Source of the DNA: Mangrovimonas aestuarii
Lineage (GTDB): Bacteria; Bacteroidota; Bacteroidia; Flavobacteriales; Flavobacteriaceae
Assembly: GCF_028767185.1 (NCBI RefSeq)
Contig: NZ_JARACK010000008.1
Span: 62,001 to 126,000 of the forward strand
Direction: 5' to 3'
Length of the DNA: 64,000 bases
Below are positions 19,208-28,328 of the stretch, in pieces (within the stretch, counting starts at the first letter, position 1; the number at the start of each line of letters is the position of its first letter). Below the pieces are notes generated by a model that did not search any database, had not been told where the DNA came from, and worked only from the letters and a program-made list of their open reading frames with translations. Made by a program: the position numbers and the translations under genes.

Positions 19208-21673
19208 TTAAAATGTCATTCTCGTTCTAATATTAAATACCCGTGGGGTTAGGTAGTTTGGTATGGCATATTGACGTTTACTATAAACATCACGAACCCA
19301 GGTATTGGTTATTGAGTTTTGAACATCAAAAATGTTGAAAATTTCAAAACCAACGGATAGTTCCTTGAAAGGTTTGCGCCATCCCATTTCGAATTGCTTG
19401 TTTCTATCAACAATTACATATTGTAGCCCTAAATCAGCTCGTTTGTAAGAAGGTAATCGGTTTTGGTATTCATAAGGATCAGCATAACTAGGAGATCCAC
19501 CAGGCAAGCCTGTGTTGAATACCATATTCAGATACATTTTCATGTCTGGCATTTTTGGAACATAATCTTGAAATAGAGCTGCAAACTTTAAACGTTGATC
19601 TGTAGGGCGGGCAATATAGCCTCTACTGTCAATGTTTTCTTCTGTTTTTAAGTATCCAAAACTAAACCATGATTCTGTACCAGGAACAAATTCACCATTT
19701 AATCGCATATCCAATCCATAGGCAAAAGCTTTGGCATTATTGTCGGCACGATATCTTATCCTTACATTATCTATTGTATACGGATTAACGTCGGCAAGGT
19801 GCTTATAATATACTTCTGTAGTAAGCTTAAAAGGTCGATCCCACATCTTAAAACTATATTCATTACCTGCAACAATGTGTATTGACTTTTGTGCTTTAAC
19901 ATTTGAATTAACAGCACCAGAAGAATCCCTTAATTCTCTATAAAATGGAGGTTGGTAGTAATAACCTCCTCCAACTCTAAATAGCATATCGTTTTTCCAC
20001 TCTGGTTTTATAGCAAATTGAGCTCTTGGACTAAAAACAGTTTGATTGTTTTTATTAATATCATGACCGTTTACGGTCCAATTATGAACTCTAGTGCCTG
20101 CGTTTAACCAAACATCGCTATTTCCTATGGTTGTTTTTTTACTCCATTGGGCATAAGCCTGGATTCTGTTAATTGTAGTGTAGTTTGTGGCTCTAACATT
20201 TTGGTATGGTGCTAAAGGCCCGGTGTATGGTTCATAAGGTTGTTCGTTTGAAACATCTAAATACGGAGGGCTGATGGAAAAACCAGCCGAATCAATTACT
20301 TCCCATTCTACCAATCGATCACGAATGTCTTCATGGTTGTATTTTACAGACCATTCAATATTGCTACCACCAGTTTTGAATTGACCTTTATGCTCTATAC
20401 TTGTAATTAAAGCATCCAAATCATTTCTACCGTGATTTAACTGGCTGCCAACACCTTCGCTAAACTCAACTTCGCCAAGGTTTTCATCACCAATGTTACT
20501 GTTTACTTCTCCTAGACGATATTGTGCTAGAATGTCAAAGTACTCTTCTTCAGTTGTATGATAAGTAGAAGAGAGTAATTCTAAAGTAAGATTTTCATTA
20601 ACAAAGTACGACCCTTTAAATGCTCCAAATAAAGTTAAATACTGGTCTTTTTCCTGACCTTCATAAAACACCAAAAGAGCAATAGGGTTACTAATGGTTC
20701 CAAAGTTAGTTTGACGAGTTTCTGGTTCGTAGTTGTATTTATTCAAACTAGCATTCCCCAAAAAACTTAACTGAAATTTATTAGAAAACTTATAGGTTAA
20801 AAATGTTTGAACATCAACGAATATTGGATGGTAATTTGTTTGGGTTTCCTTGGCGTTTACAAGAAGACTATTGTCTCTATAGCGGGCACCTACAATTCCA
20901 GATAACTTAGAATCTTTGCTTACACCTTCAACCGATAAACTGGCTCCCAATAAACTTAAATCGGCATTAATATTGAAAGCGTATGGAGTTTTGTAAGTAA
21001 TATCTAAGACTGACGATAGCTTGTCACCATATTTTGATTGAAATCCACCAGCAGAAAAATTAACATTCTGTACAAGGTCTGTATTTACAAAACTCAATCC
21101 TTCCTGTTGTCCAGAACGTATTAAAAACGGGCGGTAAACCTGAATACCATTAACGTAAACCAAGTTCTCGTCGTAATTTCCACCACGAACTGAATATTGG
21201 GTACTCAATTCATTATTGTTGCTAACTCCAGGTAATGACTGAAGGAGATTTTCTACTCCTGGGTTTGCTCCAGGTATTTGTCTTATGGTTTCGGGTTCAA
21301 GCGTTATGATGCCCTCAACATCTTTTCTCTTACTTCCTGAAATAACTACGGCAGAAATTTGTTCTACAGCCATTTTCATCACAGGGTTAAATTCCAAAGA
21401 CTCCCCATTTTTGAGTTTGAATGTTGCTTTTACAAGTTGAAAGGTAATATGGGTGAATTCTATTATAACCTTTTTATTCGCCGGTATTTCCAAAGTGTAA
21501 AACCCGTTCTCGTTAGTTTGAGTTCCTTCTGTACCTGTGGAGATGTTTACGCCCTCTATAGGGAAATTAGTCTCATCAAGTATAACACCTTTAATGGTTG
21601 CGGTTTGGGATATTCCAAAAAATGAAAACCCTAAACAAAAAGCCAATAAGAACAAGCGAAGATTATTATTCAA
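19208..21673 (-). CDS. TonB-dependent outer-membrane receptor with carboxypeptidase-like regulatory domain
   Basis: Active importer across the outer membrane, driven by TonB/ExbBD. After a signal peptide (about 1-23, NNNLRLFLLAFCLGFSFFG, ending SQ), residues about 25-105 form a carboxypeptidase D regulatory-like domain (TATIKGVILDETNFPIEGVN). The plug follows (IPGANPGVENLLQSLPGVS, near 145-165, then YSVRGGNYDENLVYVNGIQV), then a 22-strand barrel ending in an aromatic-rich terminus (FNIRTRMTF). I place the start at TTG 21673: it puts the signal peptide at the N-terminus and lies 7 bp after the M23 gene stop, whereas an ATG at 21727 would overlap that gene and add unrelated residues. No SusD partner is present, so the ligand is unknown. 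Confidence 0.88.
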   Translation of the reverse strand: MNNNLRLFLLAFCLGFSFFGISQTATIKGVILDETNFPIEGVNISTGTEGTQTNENGFYTLEIPANKKVIIEFTHITFQLVKATFKLKNGESLEFNPVMKMAVEQISAVVISGSKRKDVEGIITLEPETIRQIPGANPGVENLLQSLPGVSNNNELSTQYSVRGGNYDENLVYVNGIQVYRPFLIRSGQQEGLSFVNTDLVQNVNFSAGGFQSKYGDKLSSVLDITYKTPYAFNINADLSLLGASLSVEGVSKDSKLSGIVGARYRDNSLLVNAKETQTNYHPIFVDVQTFLTYKFSNKFQLSFLGNASLNKYNYEPETRQTNFGTISNPIALLVFYEGQEKDQYLTLFGAFKGSYFVNENLTLELLSSTYHTTEEEYFDILAQYRLGEVNSNIGDENLGEVEFSEGVGSQLNHGRNDLDALITSIEHKGQFKTGGSNIEWSVKYNHEDIRDRLVEWEVIDSAGFSISPPYLDVSNEQPYEPYTGPLAPYQNVRATNYTTINRIQAYAQWSKKTTIGNSDVWLNAGTRVHNWTVNGHDINKNNQTVFSPRAQFAIKPEWKNDMLFRVGGGYYYQPPFYRELRDSSGAVNSNVKAQKSIHIVAGNEYSFKMWDRPFKLTTEVYYKHLADVNPYTIDNVRIRYRADNNAKAFAYGLDMRLNGEFVPGTESWFSFGYLKTEENIDSRGYIARPTDQRLKFAALFQDYVPKMPDMKMYLNMVFNTGLPGGSPSYADPYEYQNRLPSYKRADLGLQYVIVDRNKQFEMGWRKPFKELSVGFEIFNIFDVQNSITNTWVRDVYSKRQYAIPNYLTPRVFNIRTRMTF

Positions 21674-21680
21674 TGTAATT

Positions 21681-23372
21681 TTATTTTCTGTAAATGGTAG
21701 CCTCAAAAGTAGAACTATTTCCAACATTATCGGTTACAATGATTTTTAAATTGTTCTTGGTGTCAGTAATAACACCGTCATTAAAATCATATACTAGCAT
21801 TTTTGTTTTATAATCATACTCCATAAGAATCCACTTTCCGTTAATGGTTGCACGGTAATTTGATATTCCAGATTCGCTATCGTGAATTTTCACTTTTAAA
21901 AATCTATAGTTGCTCATCCATTTACCATCTTCAAAATTGTTGGGAGTTATGGAGGGAGGAGTGTTGTCTAAAGCTAAAGTATAAGTTCCTAAATTACGTG
22001 TTCTGCCACTAAGTGTATTTCCTTTGCGATTTGTGGTAATATAAGATGGGTAGTTGTTGTTGTAGCCTATAAGTTCGGCAATGTAAAGGTAGTTTTTATC
22101 AATTTCGTTGTATTTGCTAATATCGAAATCTATTGTGAAATATTTTTTAGCTGGAATGATATCTTCTCCTAAGTAAAGAGTGTCATTAGATGTAGTGGCT
22201 TCTAAATAGAAGCTGTCATAAAACGTGTTCGAAGGAATATTAATGGAAATACCTTTAAAATCTATTTTGCATGATTGGTTCCACTGAACAAAATGAGGTG
22301 TAGACAATTCTTTTTTAGTAAGTGGGGTTTCCGGCTTTTTGCCATCTATGTTTATTGTAACCCAGGTGTCATTTCCCTTGAAGTCATTTACTTTAATTTT
22401 AAATACTGAAGATGTGCTGTCTTGAATGTTTAAAATGCCATTATCCAAAACATTGTTATATAAACTTAACGTGGTGTTTGGTTCTATAAATAGCTTTTGA
22501 ATACGCTCTTTTTTTGACTTATAATGACTGTAATCGATTAAGCGATTAATATGTCGTGTTTCATCAAAAGAAAAACGTCTAAAATCTAATTCAAAATTTT
22601 TGCTTCCATTATTAAATGTTTGAATGTTATAAACACCATTCTTATTAGCTGCTAAATCTTGTCTATCGGTAGTGGAAATACCAAGACCTATTTTTCCGTA
22701 AGCAATTATAGGCTCAACTAAATAGTCTCCTGTAGTTTGAGGTATCAACCGGAGTCTTTGTTTTTCCACGTTGTTATTAATCGTTCCGTCATCCTTTAGG
22801 TTGTATAGATATAAAGAGGAAACAATAGGGTGTGTTGTGTCTTGAGTATCTATACCAAACAACATAGGGTTCATTGGACGTTCTGATTTGTCACGTATTT
22901 CGAAATGTAAATGAGGTCCTCCTGAACCTCCAGTATTTCCGCTATATGCAATTAACTCCTTTTGAGAAACCAATAATTCAGAAGCAGTTGGAAAAACTTC
23001 TATTTCAAACGATTCTTTTTCGTATTGCTTTTCTTTAATATATTTTTCAATCTTTGGGTTAAATTTTTGAAGGTGAGCATAAACCGTAGTGTAGCCATTT
23101 GGATGAGTTACATATAATGCTTTTCCGTAACCGTACCTTGAAATTTTAATTCTACTCACATATCCGTCTGCAGAAGCATATACACTTAACCCTTCACGAT
23201 GTTGAGTTTTTATATCCATTCCAGAATGAAAATGATTGGATCGCAGCTCAGCAAAGGTTCCAGATAGTACTATAGGGATATCCAAAGGCGATATAAAGTA
23301 ATCCTGAGGATATTGTGTTTGGGCATTTATAAATTGGCTTAAAGCAAAGGTTAAAATGAAAAGTATACGCAT
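21681..23372 (-). CDS. M23 family metallopeptidase (LytM/peptidoglycan hydrolase type)
   Basis: A 563-aa exported protein. The signal peptide MRILFILTFALSQFINAQ is followed by an M23 domain at about 28-165. Zinc ligands are visible in HFHSGMDIKT (HxxxD form) and GPHLHFEIRD (HxH). M23 enzymes cut peptide cross-links in peptidoglycan. The C-terminal 380 aa are beta-rich and lack an obvious T9SS domain; one segment (DNTPPSITPNNFEDGKWM) resembles an Ig-like surface module. The gene is followed 7 bp later by the TonB receptor gene, so they are co-transcribed; linking the two functions would be guesswork. Confidence 0.87.
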   Translation of the reverse strand: MRILFILTFALSQFINAQTQYPQDYFISPLDIPIVLSGTFAELRSNHFHSGMDIKTQHREGLSVYASADGYVSRIKISRYGYGKALYVTHPNGYTTVYAHLQKFNPKIEKYIKEKQYEKESFEIEVFPTASELLVSQKELIAYSGNTGGSGGPHLHFEIRDKSERPMNPMLFGIDTQDTTHPIVSSLYLYNLKDDGTINNNVEKQRLRLIPQTTGDYLVEPIIAYGKIGLGISTTDRQDLAANKNGVYNIQTFNNGSKNFELDFRRFSFDETRHINRLIDYSHYKSKKERIQKLFIEPNTTLSLYNNVLDNGILNIQDSTSSVFKIKVNDFKGNDTWVTINIDGKKPETPLTKKELSTPHFVQWNQSCKIDFKGISINIPSNTFYDSFYLEATTSNDTLYLGEDIIPAKKYFTIDFDISKYNEIDKNYLYIAELIGYNNNYPSYITTNRKGNTLSGRTRNLGTYTLALDNTPPSITPNNFEDGKWMSNYRFLKVKIHDSESGISNYRATINGKWILMEYDYKTKMLVYDFNDGVITDTKNNLKIIVTDNVGNSSTFEATIYRK

Positions 23373-23493
23373 AAAATTGTAATTGTCGCTAAAGTATTAA
23401 TTTGGCTTTAAATCGCCAAGTTTATTGTGTTTTTGGGCTAATTGCTTGAATACTAGAACGTGGAAAAAGGTTTTAAATTTTATTTAAAAACAA

Positions 23494-23524
23494 TTGTGAT
23501 TTTTGGATTGGTATGTTAACTTTG
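23494..23524 (+). promoter_or_regulatory. Promoter of the coiled-coil protein/zapA operon
   Basis: TTG at 23494-23496, a 20-bp spacer, and TAACTTTG at 23517-23524 give an exact match to the Flavobacterium consensus TTG-N17-23-TAnnTTTG, 24 bp upstream of the ATG. Confidence 0.75.
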
Positions 23525-23548
23525 TGAGATAAGTATTGATTTTTGTAA

Positions 23549-23839
23549 ATGGGTCATATTGAAGATATTGTTAATTCTCTTGAGAACAAAATTGGCATGC
23601 TGCTTCATGAATATGAGCGTTTAAAGCAACTTAACTCTATGTTGGAACAAGAGCTTAAACAATGTAAAGATCAGCTTCAAGACCGCGACAAGACTATATT
23701 GGAGTGGCAAGATAAAAACGAAGCGTTACAGATTGCAAATACAATACTTGGTAGTGACGACAATAAAAGAGAAACAAAGCTTAAAATAAATACATTAATC
23801 AGGGAAATAGACCAGTGTATAGCTCAACTTTCTGAATAA
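23549..23839 (+). CDS. Small coiled-coil protein upstream of ZapA (ZapB-like by context)
   Basis: A 96-aa protein that is almost entirely heptad-patterned and charged (ENKIGMLLHEYERLKQLNSM through LEQELKQCKDQLQDRDK), so it should form a long coiled coil. There is no signal or membrane segment. It sits 14 bp ahead of zapA under a shared promoter. E. coli ZapB is also a short coiled coil that works with ZapA at the Z-ring, so a ZapB-like role is an attractive inference, but sequence similarity to ZapB cannot be shown here because coiled coils match non-specifically. Confidence 0.75.
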   Translation: MGHIEDIVNSLENKIGMLLHEYERLKQLNSMLEQELKQCKDQLQDRDKTILEWQDKNEALQIANTILGSDDNKRETKLKINTLIREIDQCIAQLSE

Positions 23840-23853
23840 TGTAACTTTATGGT

Positions 23854-24147
23854 ATGTCTGAAAAGCTTAAAATAAAGCTCTCTGTAGCAGATCGTGTCTA
23901 TCCTCTTACCATTACACCGGATCAAGAGGAGGGGTTACGTAAGGCTGCTAAAACTATAGATGCCATGATAAAACAATTTGAGCAGAGTTATTCCGTTAGG
24001 GATAAGCAGGATGTGTTAGCTATGTGTGCTTTACAGTTTGCAGCCCAAGTGGAGCAAAAAAGTATAGATAAAGTGTATACCAACGAATATGTGGAAGATA
24101 AATTAACAGCACTAAACAATTTGTTGGAATCTCATCTAAACTCATAA
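23854..24147 (+). CDS. zapA: Cell division protein ZapA
   Basis: FtsZ-ring-associated protein that cross-links FtsZ filaments. The 97-aa length, the N-terminal beta segment LKIKLSVADRVYPLTITPDQ, the EEGLRKAAKTIDAMIKQFEQ helix and the following DKQDVLAMCALQFA segment match the ZapA domain; the C-terminal helix should form the tetramerising coiled coil. It is preceded by a coiled-coil partner gene and followed by a structured RNA that looks like 6S RNA, an arrangement also seen next to zapA in Proteobacteria. Confidence 0.85.
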   Translation: MSEKLKIKLSVADRVYPLTITPDQEEGLRKAAKTIDAMIKQFEQSYSVRDKQDVLAMCALQFAAQVEQKSIDKVYTNEYVEDKLTALNNLLESHLNS

Positions 24148-24179
24148 AAAACGTTCTTATTAAATAAAATTAAGTTACT

Positions 24180-24348
24180 GCCTACATTGGTTTTTATTTA
24201 TTTGATAAACTCAACGCGAATTCTTTAAAAAGGGTGAGTTTAAGTTGTAAAAGCGTGCTGCCTTAGAGCAGATTTTTGATCAGCTTGTTAGCCCTAAACT
24301 TGTTTTTAAGGAGTTTATACAAATCATCAGCCGATGTAGGCTTTTTTT
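24180..24348 (+). ncRNA. ssrS: Probable 6S RNA
   Basis: The 227-bp gap between zapA and rny holds an extended rod-like RNA. A closing stem of 11 bp (24180-24190 with 24331-24341, one wobble; GCCTACAT/ATGTAGGC core) is followed by seven T residues. Inside, ATAAACTC pairs with GAGTTTAT near 24311-24318, and further internal complementarity (AGTTTA/TAAACT, CTGC/GCAG) gives a long, interrupted hairpin. Overall length (about 170 nt), closed ends and location directly after zapA are all as in 6S RNA, which binds RNA polymerase in slow growth. No covariance search could be run, so identity rests on architecture and synteny. Confidence 0.68.
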
Positions 24349-24374
24349 ATAAATAATCTAACTGAACAGAGTAT

Positions 24375-25949
24375 ATGGATAACGCAATTATGATGATTGT
24401 TGGAGGGTCGGTTCTGGGAGTGGTGATAGGATTTGTCATTGCCAAGACCATGGAAAAAAACAATGCATCGAAGGTCATAAAGAATGCAGAACAAAAAGCT
24501 GCAAATATTGTGAAAGAGGCCAAAAACGAAGGAGAGTCTATTAAAAAGGACAAGATTCTTCAGGCTAAGGAGAAATTTATTGAGCTTAAAGCAGAGCATG
24601 AGAAGGTAATTTTAGGTAGAGATAAAAAAATAGCAGAAGCTGAAAAGCGTACTCGCGATAAAGAATCTCAAGTATCTAATGAACTTTCAAAGAATAAAAA
24701 GCTCAATGTAGAACTTGAAGGTAAAATGAACGATTATAACCATCGTTTGGAATACATTGAGAAAAAACAGGCGGAGGTAGATAAATTGCATACTAACCAA
24801 GTAAAGCAATTAGAGGTAATTTCCAGTCTTTCTGCAGAAGAAGCAAAAACTCAACTTATAGAATCATTAAGAGGAGAGGCTAAGAATGATGCTATGGCAT
24901 TTATTCAAAATACGATTGAAGAAGCTAAGCTTACTGCGCAACAGGAAGCTAAAAAAGTTATCATAAACACTATTCAGCGTATTGGGACAGAGGAAGCTAT
25001 AGATAACTGTGTGTCTGTGTTTAATATTGAGTCTGATGATGTTAAAGGCCGTATTATTGGTAGAGAAGGACGTAATATCCGTGCCTTAGAGGCTGCAACA
25101 GGTGTTGAAATTATTGTTGATGATACTCCAGAAGCGATTATTTTGTCCTGTTTTGATTCAGTAAGACGTGAGATAGCTCGCTTGTCTTTACATAAGCTTG
25201 TAACCGATGGACGTATTCACCCAGCGCGTATTGAGGAGGTAGTAAAGAAAACCAAAAAGCAAATAGATCAGGAGATCATTGAGGTAGGTAAACGCACCGT
25301 AATCGATTTAGGTATTCACAACCTTCATCCAGAGTTGATTAAAGTTGTAGGAAGAATGAAATATCGTTCTTCTTATGGACAAAACTTATTACAACACTCC
25401 CGTGAAGTTGCCAAGCTTTGTGGTGTTATGGCTGCAGAATTAGGTTTAAATCCTAAACTGGCTAAACGCGCAGGTCTGTTGCATGATATAGGTAAGGTAC
25501 CAGATACAGAGGCAGATATGGAAACTCCACACGCGATTTTGGGTATGCAATGGGCTGAAAAATATGGTGAAAAAGGAGAAGTATGCAATGCTATCGGAGC
25601 TCACCACGACGAAATCGAGATGAAATCGCTTCTAGCTCCAATTATCCAGGTTTGTGATGCTATTAGCGGAGCACGTCCTGGTGCTAGACGACAAGTATTG
25701 GATAGCTATATCCAACGTTTAAAGGATTTAGAAGATATAGCATTCGGATTTAATGGAGTTAAGAAGGCTTATGCAATACAAGCTGGACGAGAGCTTCGTG
25801 TTATTGTAGAGAGTGAAAAGGTAAATGATGAAAAAGCTGCTGACTTATCTTTTAATATTTCACAGAAAATCCAAACCGATATGACGTATCCTGGACAAGT
25901 AAAGGTTACTGTTATTCGTGAAACTAGAGCGGTTAACATTGCTAAATAA
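24375..25949 (+). CDS. rny: Ribonuclease Y
   Basis: Membrane-anchored endoribonuclease that starts mRNA decay. The 524-aa protein has, in order: an N-terminal transmembrane helix (about 4-23, [19 protein letters not shown]), a long charged coiled coil (about 25-190), a KH RNA-binding domain ([20 protein letters not shown] near 225-250), and an HD metal-dependent catalytic domain with HSREVAKL and [10 protein letters not shown] near 340-380. Length and domain order are standard. A strong terminator follows. Confidence 0.95.
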   Translation: MDNAIMMIVGGSVLGVVIGFVIAKTMEKNNASKVIKNAEQKAANIVKEAKNEGESIKKDKILQAKEKFIELKAEHEKVILGRDKKIAEAEKRTRDKESQVSNELSKNKKLNVELEGKMNDYNHRLEYIEKKQAEVDKLHTNQVKQLEVISSLSAEEAKTQLIESLRGEAKNDAMAFIQNTIEEAKLTAQQEAKKVIINTIQRIGTEEAIDNCVSVFNIESDDVKGRIIGREGRNIRALEAATGVEIIVDDTPEAIILSCFDSVRREIARLSLHKLVTDGRIHPARIEEVVKKTKKQIDQEIIEVGKRTVIDLGIHNLHPELIKVVGRMKYRSSYGQNLLQHSREVAKLCGVMAAELGLNPKLAKRAGLLHDIGKVPDTEADMETPHAILGMQWAEKYGEKGEVCNAIGAHHDEIEMKSLLAPIIQVCDAISGARPGARRQVLDSYIQRLKDLEDIAFGFNGVKKAYAIQAGRELRVIVESEKVNDEKAADLSFNISQKIQTDMTYPGQVKVTVIRETRAVNIAK

Positions 25950-25970
25950 GAAAAGCTTTAATTATAAAAT

Positions 25971-26000
25971 AAAAAAGCCAGCTTACGAGCTGGCTTTTTT
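25971..26000. terminator. Bidirectional terminator between rny and xerD
   Basis: AAAAAAGCCAGC (25971-25982) and GCTGGCTTTTTT (25989-26000) form a perfect 12-bp stem with a 6-nt loop. A- and T-tracts on both sides let it serve both converging genes; it overlaps the xerD stop codon by two bases. Confidence 0.88.
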
Positions 26001-26895
26001 ATTGTCTTGGATGAAAATTGATTAGGGTTTCTTTTAAATGCTCTCTATCTACATGAACGTAGATCTCTGTTGTTGTAATGCTTTCATGGCCCAAAAGAAG
26101 CTGTATGGATCTTAAATCAGCGTTATTTTGTAGTAAATGGGTAGCAAATGAGTGACGAAACGTATGGGGAGATATACTTTTATTTAAACTTATTTTCTCT
26201 GCTAATTGCTTAATAATTGTAAATATCATAGCTCGAGTAAGCTGGCGACCTCTACGATTGAGAAAAAGGAAATCTTCATGACCAGTTTGAATTGGTAGTA
26301 ATGGACGAATCTGCTTTCTGTAAATGTTAATAAATTTTTGTGTTGACGGCACAATTGGAACAAATCGTTGTTTGTCACCTTTACCTGTTACCTTAATGAA
26401 TCCTTCTTCAAAAAAAAGATCTGATAGTTTTAGGTTAATTAGCTCGCTCACTCGAAGTCCGCAGCTATAAAGGGTTTCCAAAATGGCGCGATTGCGTTCG
26501 CCTTCTGGTTTACCCAGGTCTATTGCCGCTATCAGCCCGTTTATATCGTCTAAACTTAATGTATCTGGAAGTTTTCTTCCAATTTTAGGTGTTTCAATGA
26601 GATCTAAAGGATTTGATTCTCTGTAATCTTCAAATACTAAATAGTTGAAAAAACTCCTTAAGCCGGAAATAATCCTGGATTGTGATCTTGGATTTAACGT
26701 TTTAGCTAATTGGTAATTAAATTCTTGAATATGGTTGGTTTTTATCTCTATAGGTGAAACCGTTATATCATTAGTTTTGAGGTGTTTTATTAACTTTTCA
26801 ATATCAAGAGCATAGTTTTCAACTGTGTTTTGTGATAAACCGCGCTCTAGCTTTAAGTATAGTTTATAGTCTTTTAAGGCATGCTCCCAATTCAT
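25999..26895 (-). CDS. xerD: Tyrosine recombinase XerD/XerC type
   Basis: Site-specific recombinase resolving chromosome dimers at dif. The 298-aa length is standard. The N-terminal SAM-like DNA-binding domain (LERGLSQNTVENYALDIEKL) precedes the catalytic domain, with the full R-K-H-R-H-Y set visible: Arg in YSCGLRVSEL, Lys in VTGKGDKQRFVP, HTFRHSFATHLL, GHESITTTEIYVHV. It is an isolated housekeeping gene convergent with rny, with no att site or cargo, so it is not an integron or phage integrase. Confidence 0.9.
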   Translation of the reverse strand: MNWEHALKDYKLYLKLERGLSQNTVENYALDIEKLIKHLKTNDITVSPIEIKTNHIQEFNYQLAKTLNPRSQSRIISGLRSFFNYLVFEDYRESNPLDLIETPKIGRKLPDTLSLDDINGLIAAIDLGKPEGERNRAILETLYSCGLRVSELINLKLSDLFFEEGFIKVTGKGDKQRFVPIVPSTQKFINIYRKQIRPLLPIQTGHEDFLFLNRRGRQLTRAMIFTIIKQLAEKISLNKSISPHTFRHSFATHLLQNNADLRSIQLLLGHESITTTEIYVHVDREHLKETLINFHPRQ

Positions 26896-27101
26896 AGTTT
26901 AAATATAGCAAAGGAAAAGAAATTGCTGTGGGTACAGTGTAATTTAAAGTAAACATTTCTGCAATGTGTCGGAAAGGTTAACTAACTGAGTGAGATAAAA
27001 AGCTAAACAAGGTAAGAATATATTTCAGTATAACAAATTTTTAATTTTTGATTGTTTATTTAATATTTGGACTGTTATTAACAAATAAAACTTAATCTAT
27101 T

Positions 27102-27725
27102 ATGAAAAAATTACTACTTAGTGCAGCTATGGTTGCATTTGGTTTATCCGTTAACGCGCAAGAGTTTCAATTTGGGGCTAAAGCAGGGGGGAACTTTGCT
27201 AATGTAGGAGGAGAAGGAGCAGAAGACTTAAGCATGAGAACAGCTTTCCACGTAGGAGGAGTTGCTGAAATTAAGTTCAATGACAAGTTTTCATTGCAAC
27301 CTGAGTTGCTTTATTCTGCTCAAGGTGCAAAATCTGAATCTTCATATGAAGATTTTGGAATGACTGTAAAAGAGGAAACAAAGTTGAACTTAGATTATCT
27401 TAACGTGCCTATAATGGGTAAATATTACCTTATGGAAGGTTTTAGCGTAGAAGCTGGACCACAAATAGGTATGCTACTTTCGGCAAAGGCTGATATTGAA
27501 GCTAGTGCGGGAGGTGAATCAGTTTCTGAAGAATATGATCTTAAAGATGAAATGAGCACTATTGATTTTGGTGTGAATTTTGGTTTAGGATATAAGTTAG
27601 ATAATGGATTGGCCTTTGGAGCACGTTACAATTTAGGGCTTTCAAATATTAATGATTTTGAAGGGTCTGATGATTTCAAAAATAACAATGGTGTAATCCA
27701 GGCTTCTGTTGGATATATGTTCTAA
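27102..27725 (+). CDS. Outer-membrane beta-barrel protein (PorT-like family)
   Basis: A 207-aa protein with a classic signal peptide (MKKLLLSAAMVAFGLSVNAQ) followed by alternating beta-strand patterns: FQFGAKAGGNFANVGG, FSLQPELLYSAQGAK, LDYLNVPIMGKYYL, GFSVEAGPQIGMLL, DFGVNFGLGYKLDNGLAFGA. This is the eight-stranded small barrel family abundant in Bacteroidota. Function is unknown: adhesion, structural or transport roles are all possible. The terminus VGYMF ends in the aromatic residue needed for barrel assembly. It is followed by its own terminator. Confidence 0.85.
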   Translation: MKKLLLSAAMVAFGLSVNAQEFQFGAKAGGNFANVGGEGAEDLSMRTAFHVGGVAEIKFNDKFSLQPELLYSAQGAKSESSYEDFGMTVKEETKLNLDYLNVPIMGKYYLMEGFSVEAGPQIGMLLSAKADIEASAGGESVSEEYDLKDEMSTIDFGVNFGLGYKLDNGLAFGARYNLGLSNINDFEGSDDFKNNNGVIQASVGYMF

Positions 27726-27744
27726 GAGTTATTCTTATAAAATA

Positions 27745-27775
27745 AAAAAGGGAGGCCATTGGTTTCCCTTTTTTT
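27745..27775 (+). terminator. Terminator after the beta-barrel gene
   Basis: AAAAAGGGA (27745-27753) pairs with TCCCTTTTT (27765-27773), with two G-T and two C-G pairs extending it inward, then more T residues. Confidence 0.82.
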
Positions 27776-27827
27776 GTTTTTAAATTTCACAGTGAATGGT
27801 CTCAAACACTTTTTATACATTTACTTT

Positions 27828-28244
27828 ATGAAAAAAATTATCATAATTAATGGTCCAAATTTAAATTTATTGGGCACACGTGAGCCCGATGTTTATGGGG
27901 ATCTAACGTTTGAAGGCTATTTAGAGTCCCTTCGAGCTAAATACCCTGATATCACTATCGAATATTTCCAAAGTAATATAGAAGGAGAGCTTATTAATAA
28001 ACTCCATGAGTTTGGATTTAATTATGATGGAATAATCCTAAATGCAGCTGCTTATACTCATACTTCAGTGGGTATTGGTGATGCCATAAAGGCAATAGAA
28101 TCACCTGTTGTGGAAGTTCATATATCTAATACATTCTCTAGGGAAGACTTTCGCCATAAATCTTTTATTTCACCTAATGCTAAAGGGGTGATAATAGGGT
28201 TCGGATTGTTAGGTTATGAATTGGCTTTGAAAAGTTTTCTATAG
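27828..28244 (+). CDS. aroQ: Type II 3-dehydroquinate dehydratase
   Basis: Third step of the shikimate pathway: 3-dehydroquinate to 3-dehydroshikimate. The 138-aa product has the family N-terminus IIIINGPNLNLLGTREPDVYG, with the flexible lid Arg and catalytic Tyr, FQSNIEGELIN, NAAAYTHTSVGIGDA (the Asn and His sites) and VEVHISNTFSREDFRHKSF. ATG 27828 was chosen because the conserved MKKIIIINGPN begins there; an upstream in-frame ATG at 27759 would lie in the preceding terminator. It is unlinked to aroC at the window start but in the same pathway. Confidence 0.95.
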   Translation: MKKIIIINGPNLNLLGTREPDVYGDLTFEGYLESLRAKYPDITIEYFQSNIEGELINKLHEFGFNYDGIILNAAAYTHTSVGIGDAIKAIESPVVEVHISNTFSREDFRHKSFISPNAKGVIIGFGLLGYELALKSFL

Positions 28245-28271
28245 CTTTTATCCAATTTAGAACATAGTATA

Positions 28272-28313
28272 AAACAAACAGCCTTTCAATTTTTATTGAA
28301 AGGCTGTTTGTTT
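28272..28313. terminator. Strong bidirectional terminator between aroQ and the M28 peptidase gene
   Basis: A perfect 19-bp stem (28272-28290 with 28295-28313; core CAGCCTTTCAAT/ATTGAAAGGCTG) with a TTTT loop lies between converging genes. Confidence 0.92.
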
Positions 28314-28328
28314 TTCTGATGTTATTAT

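Noticed and set aside
25999-26895. Tyrosine recombinase as a sign of an integrated element
   Set aside because: It has the length and motifs of housekeeping XerD, lies between rny and a barrel gene, and there is no att repeat, tRNA or cargo.
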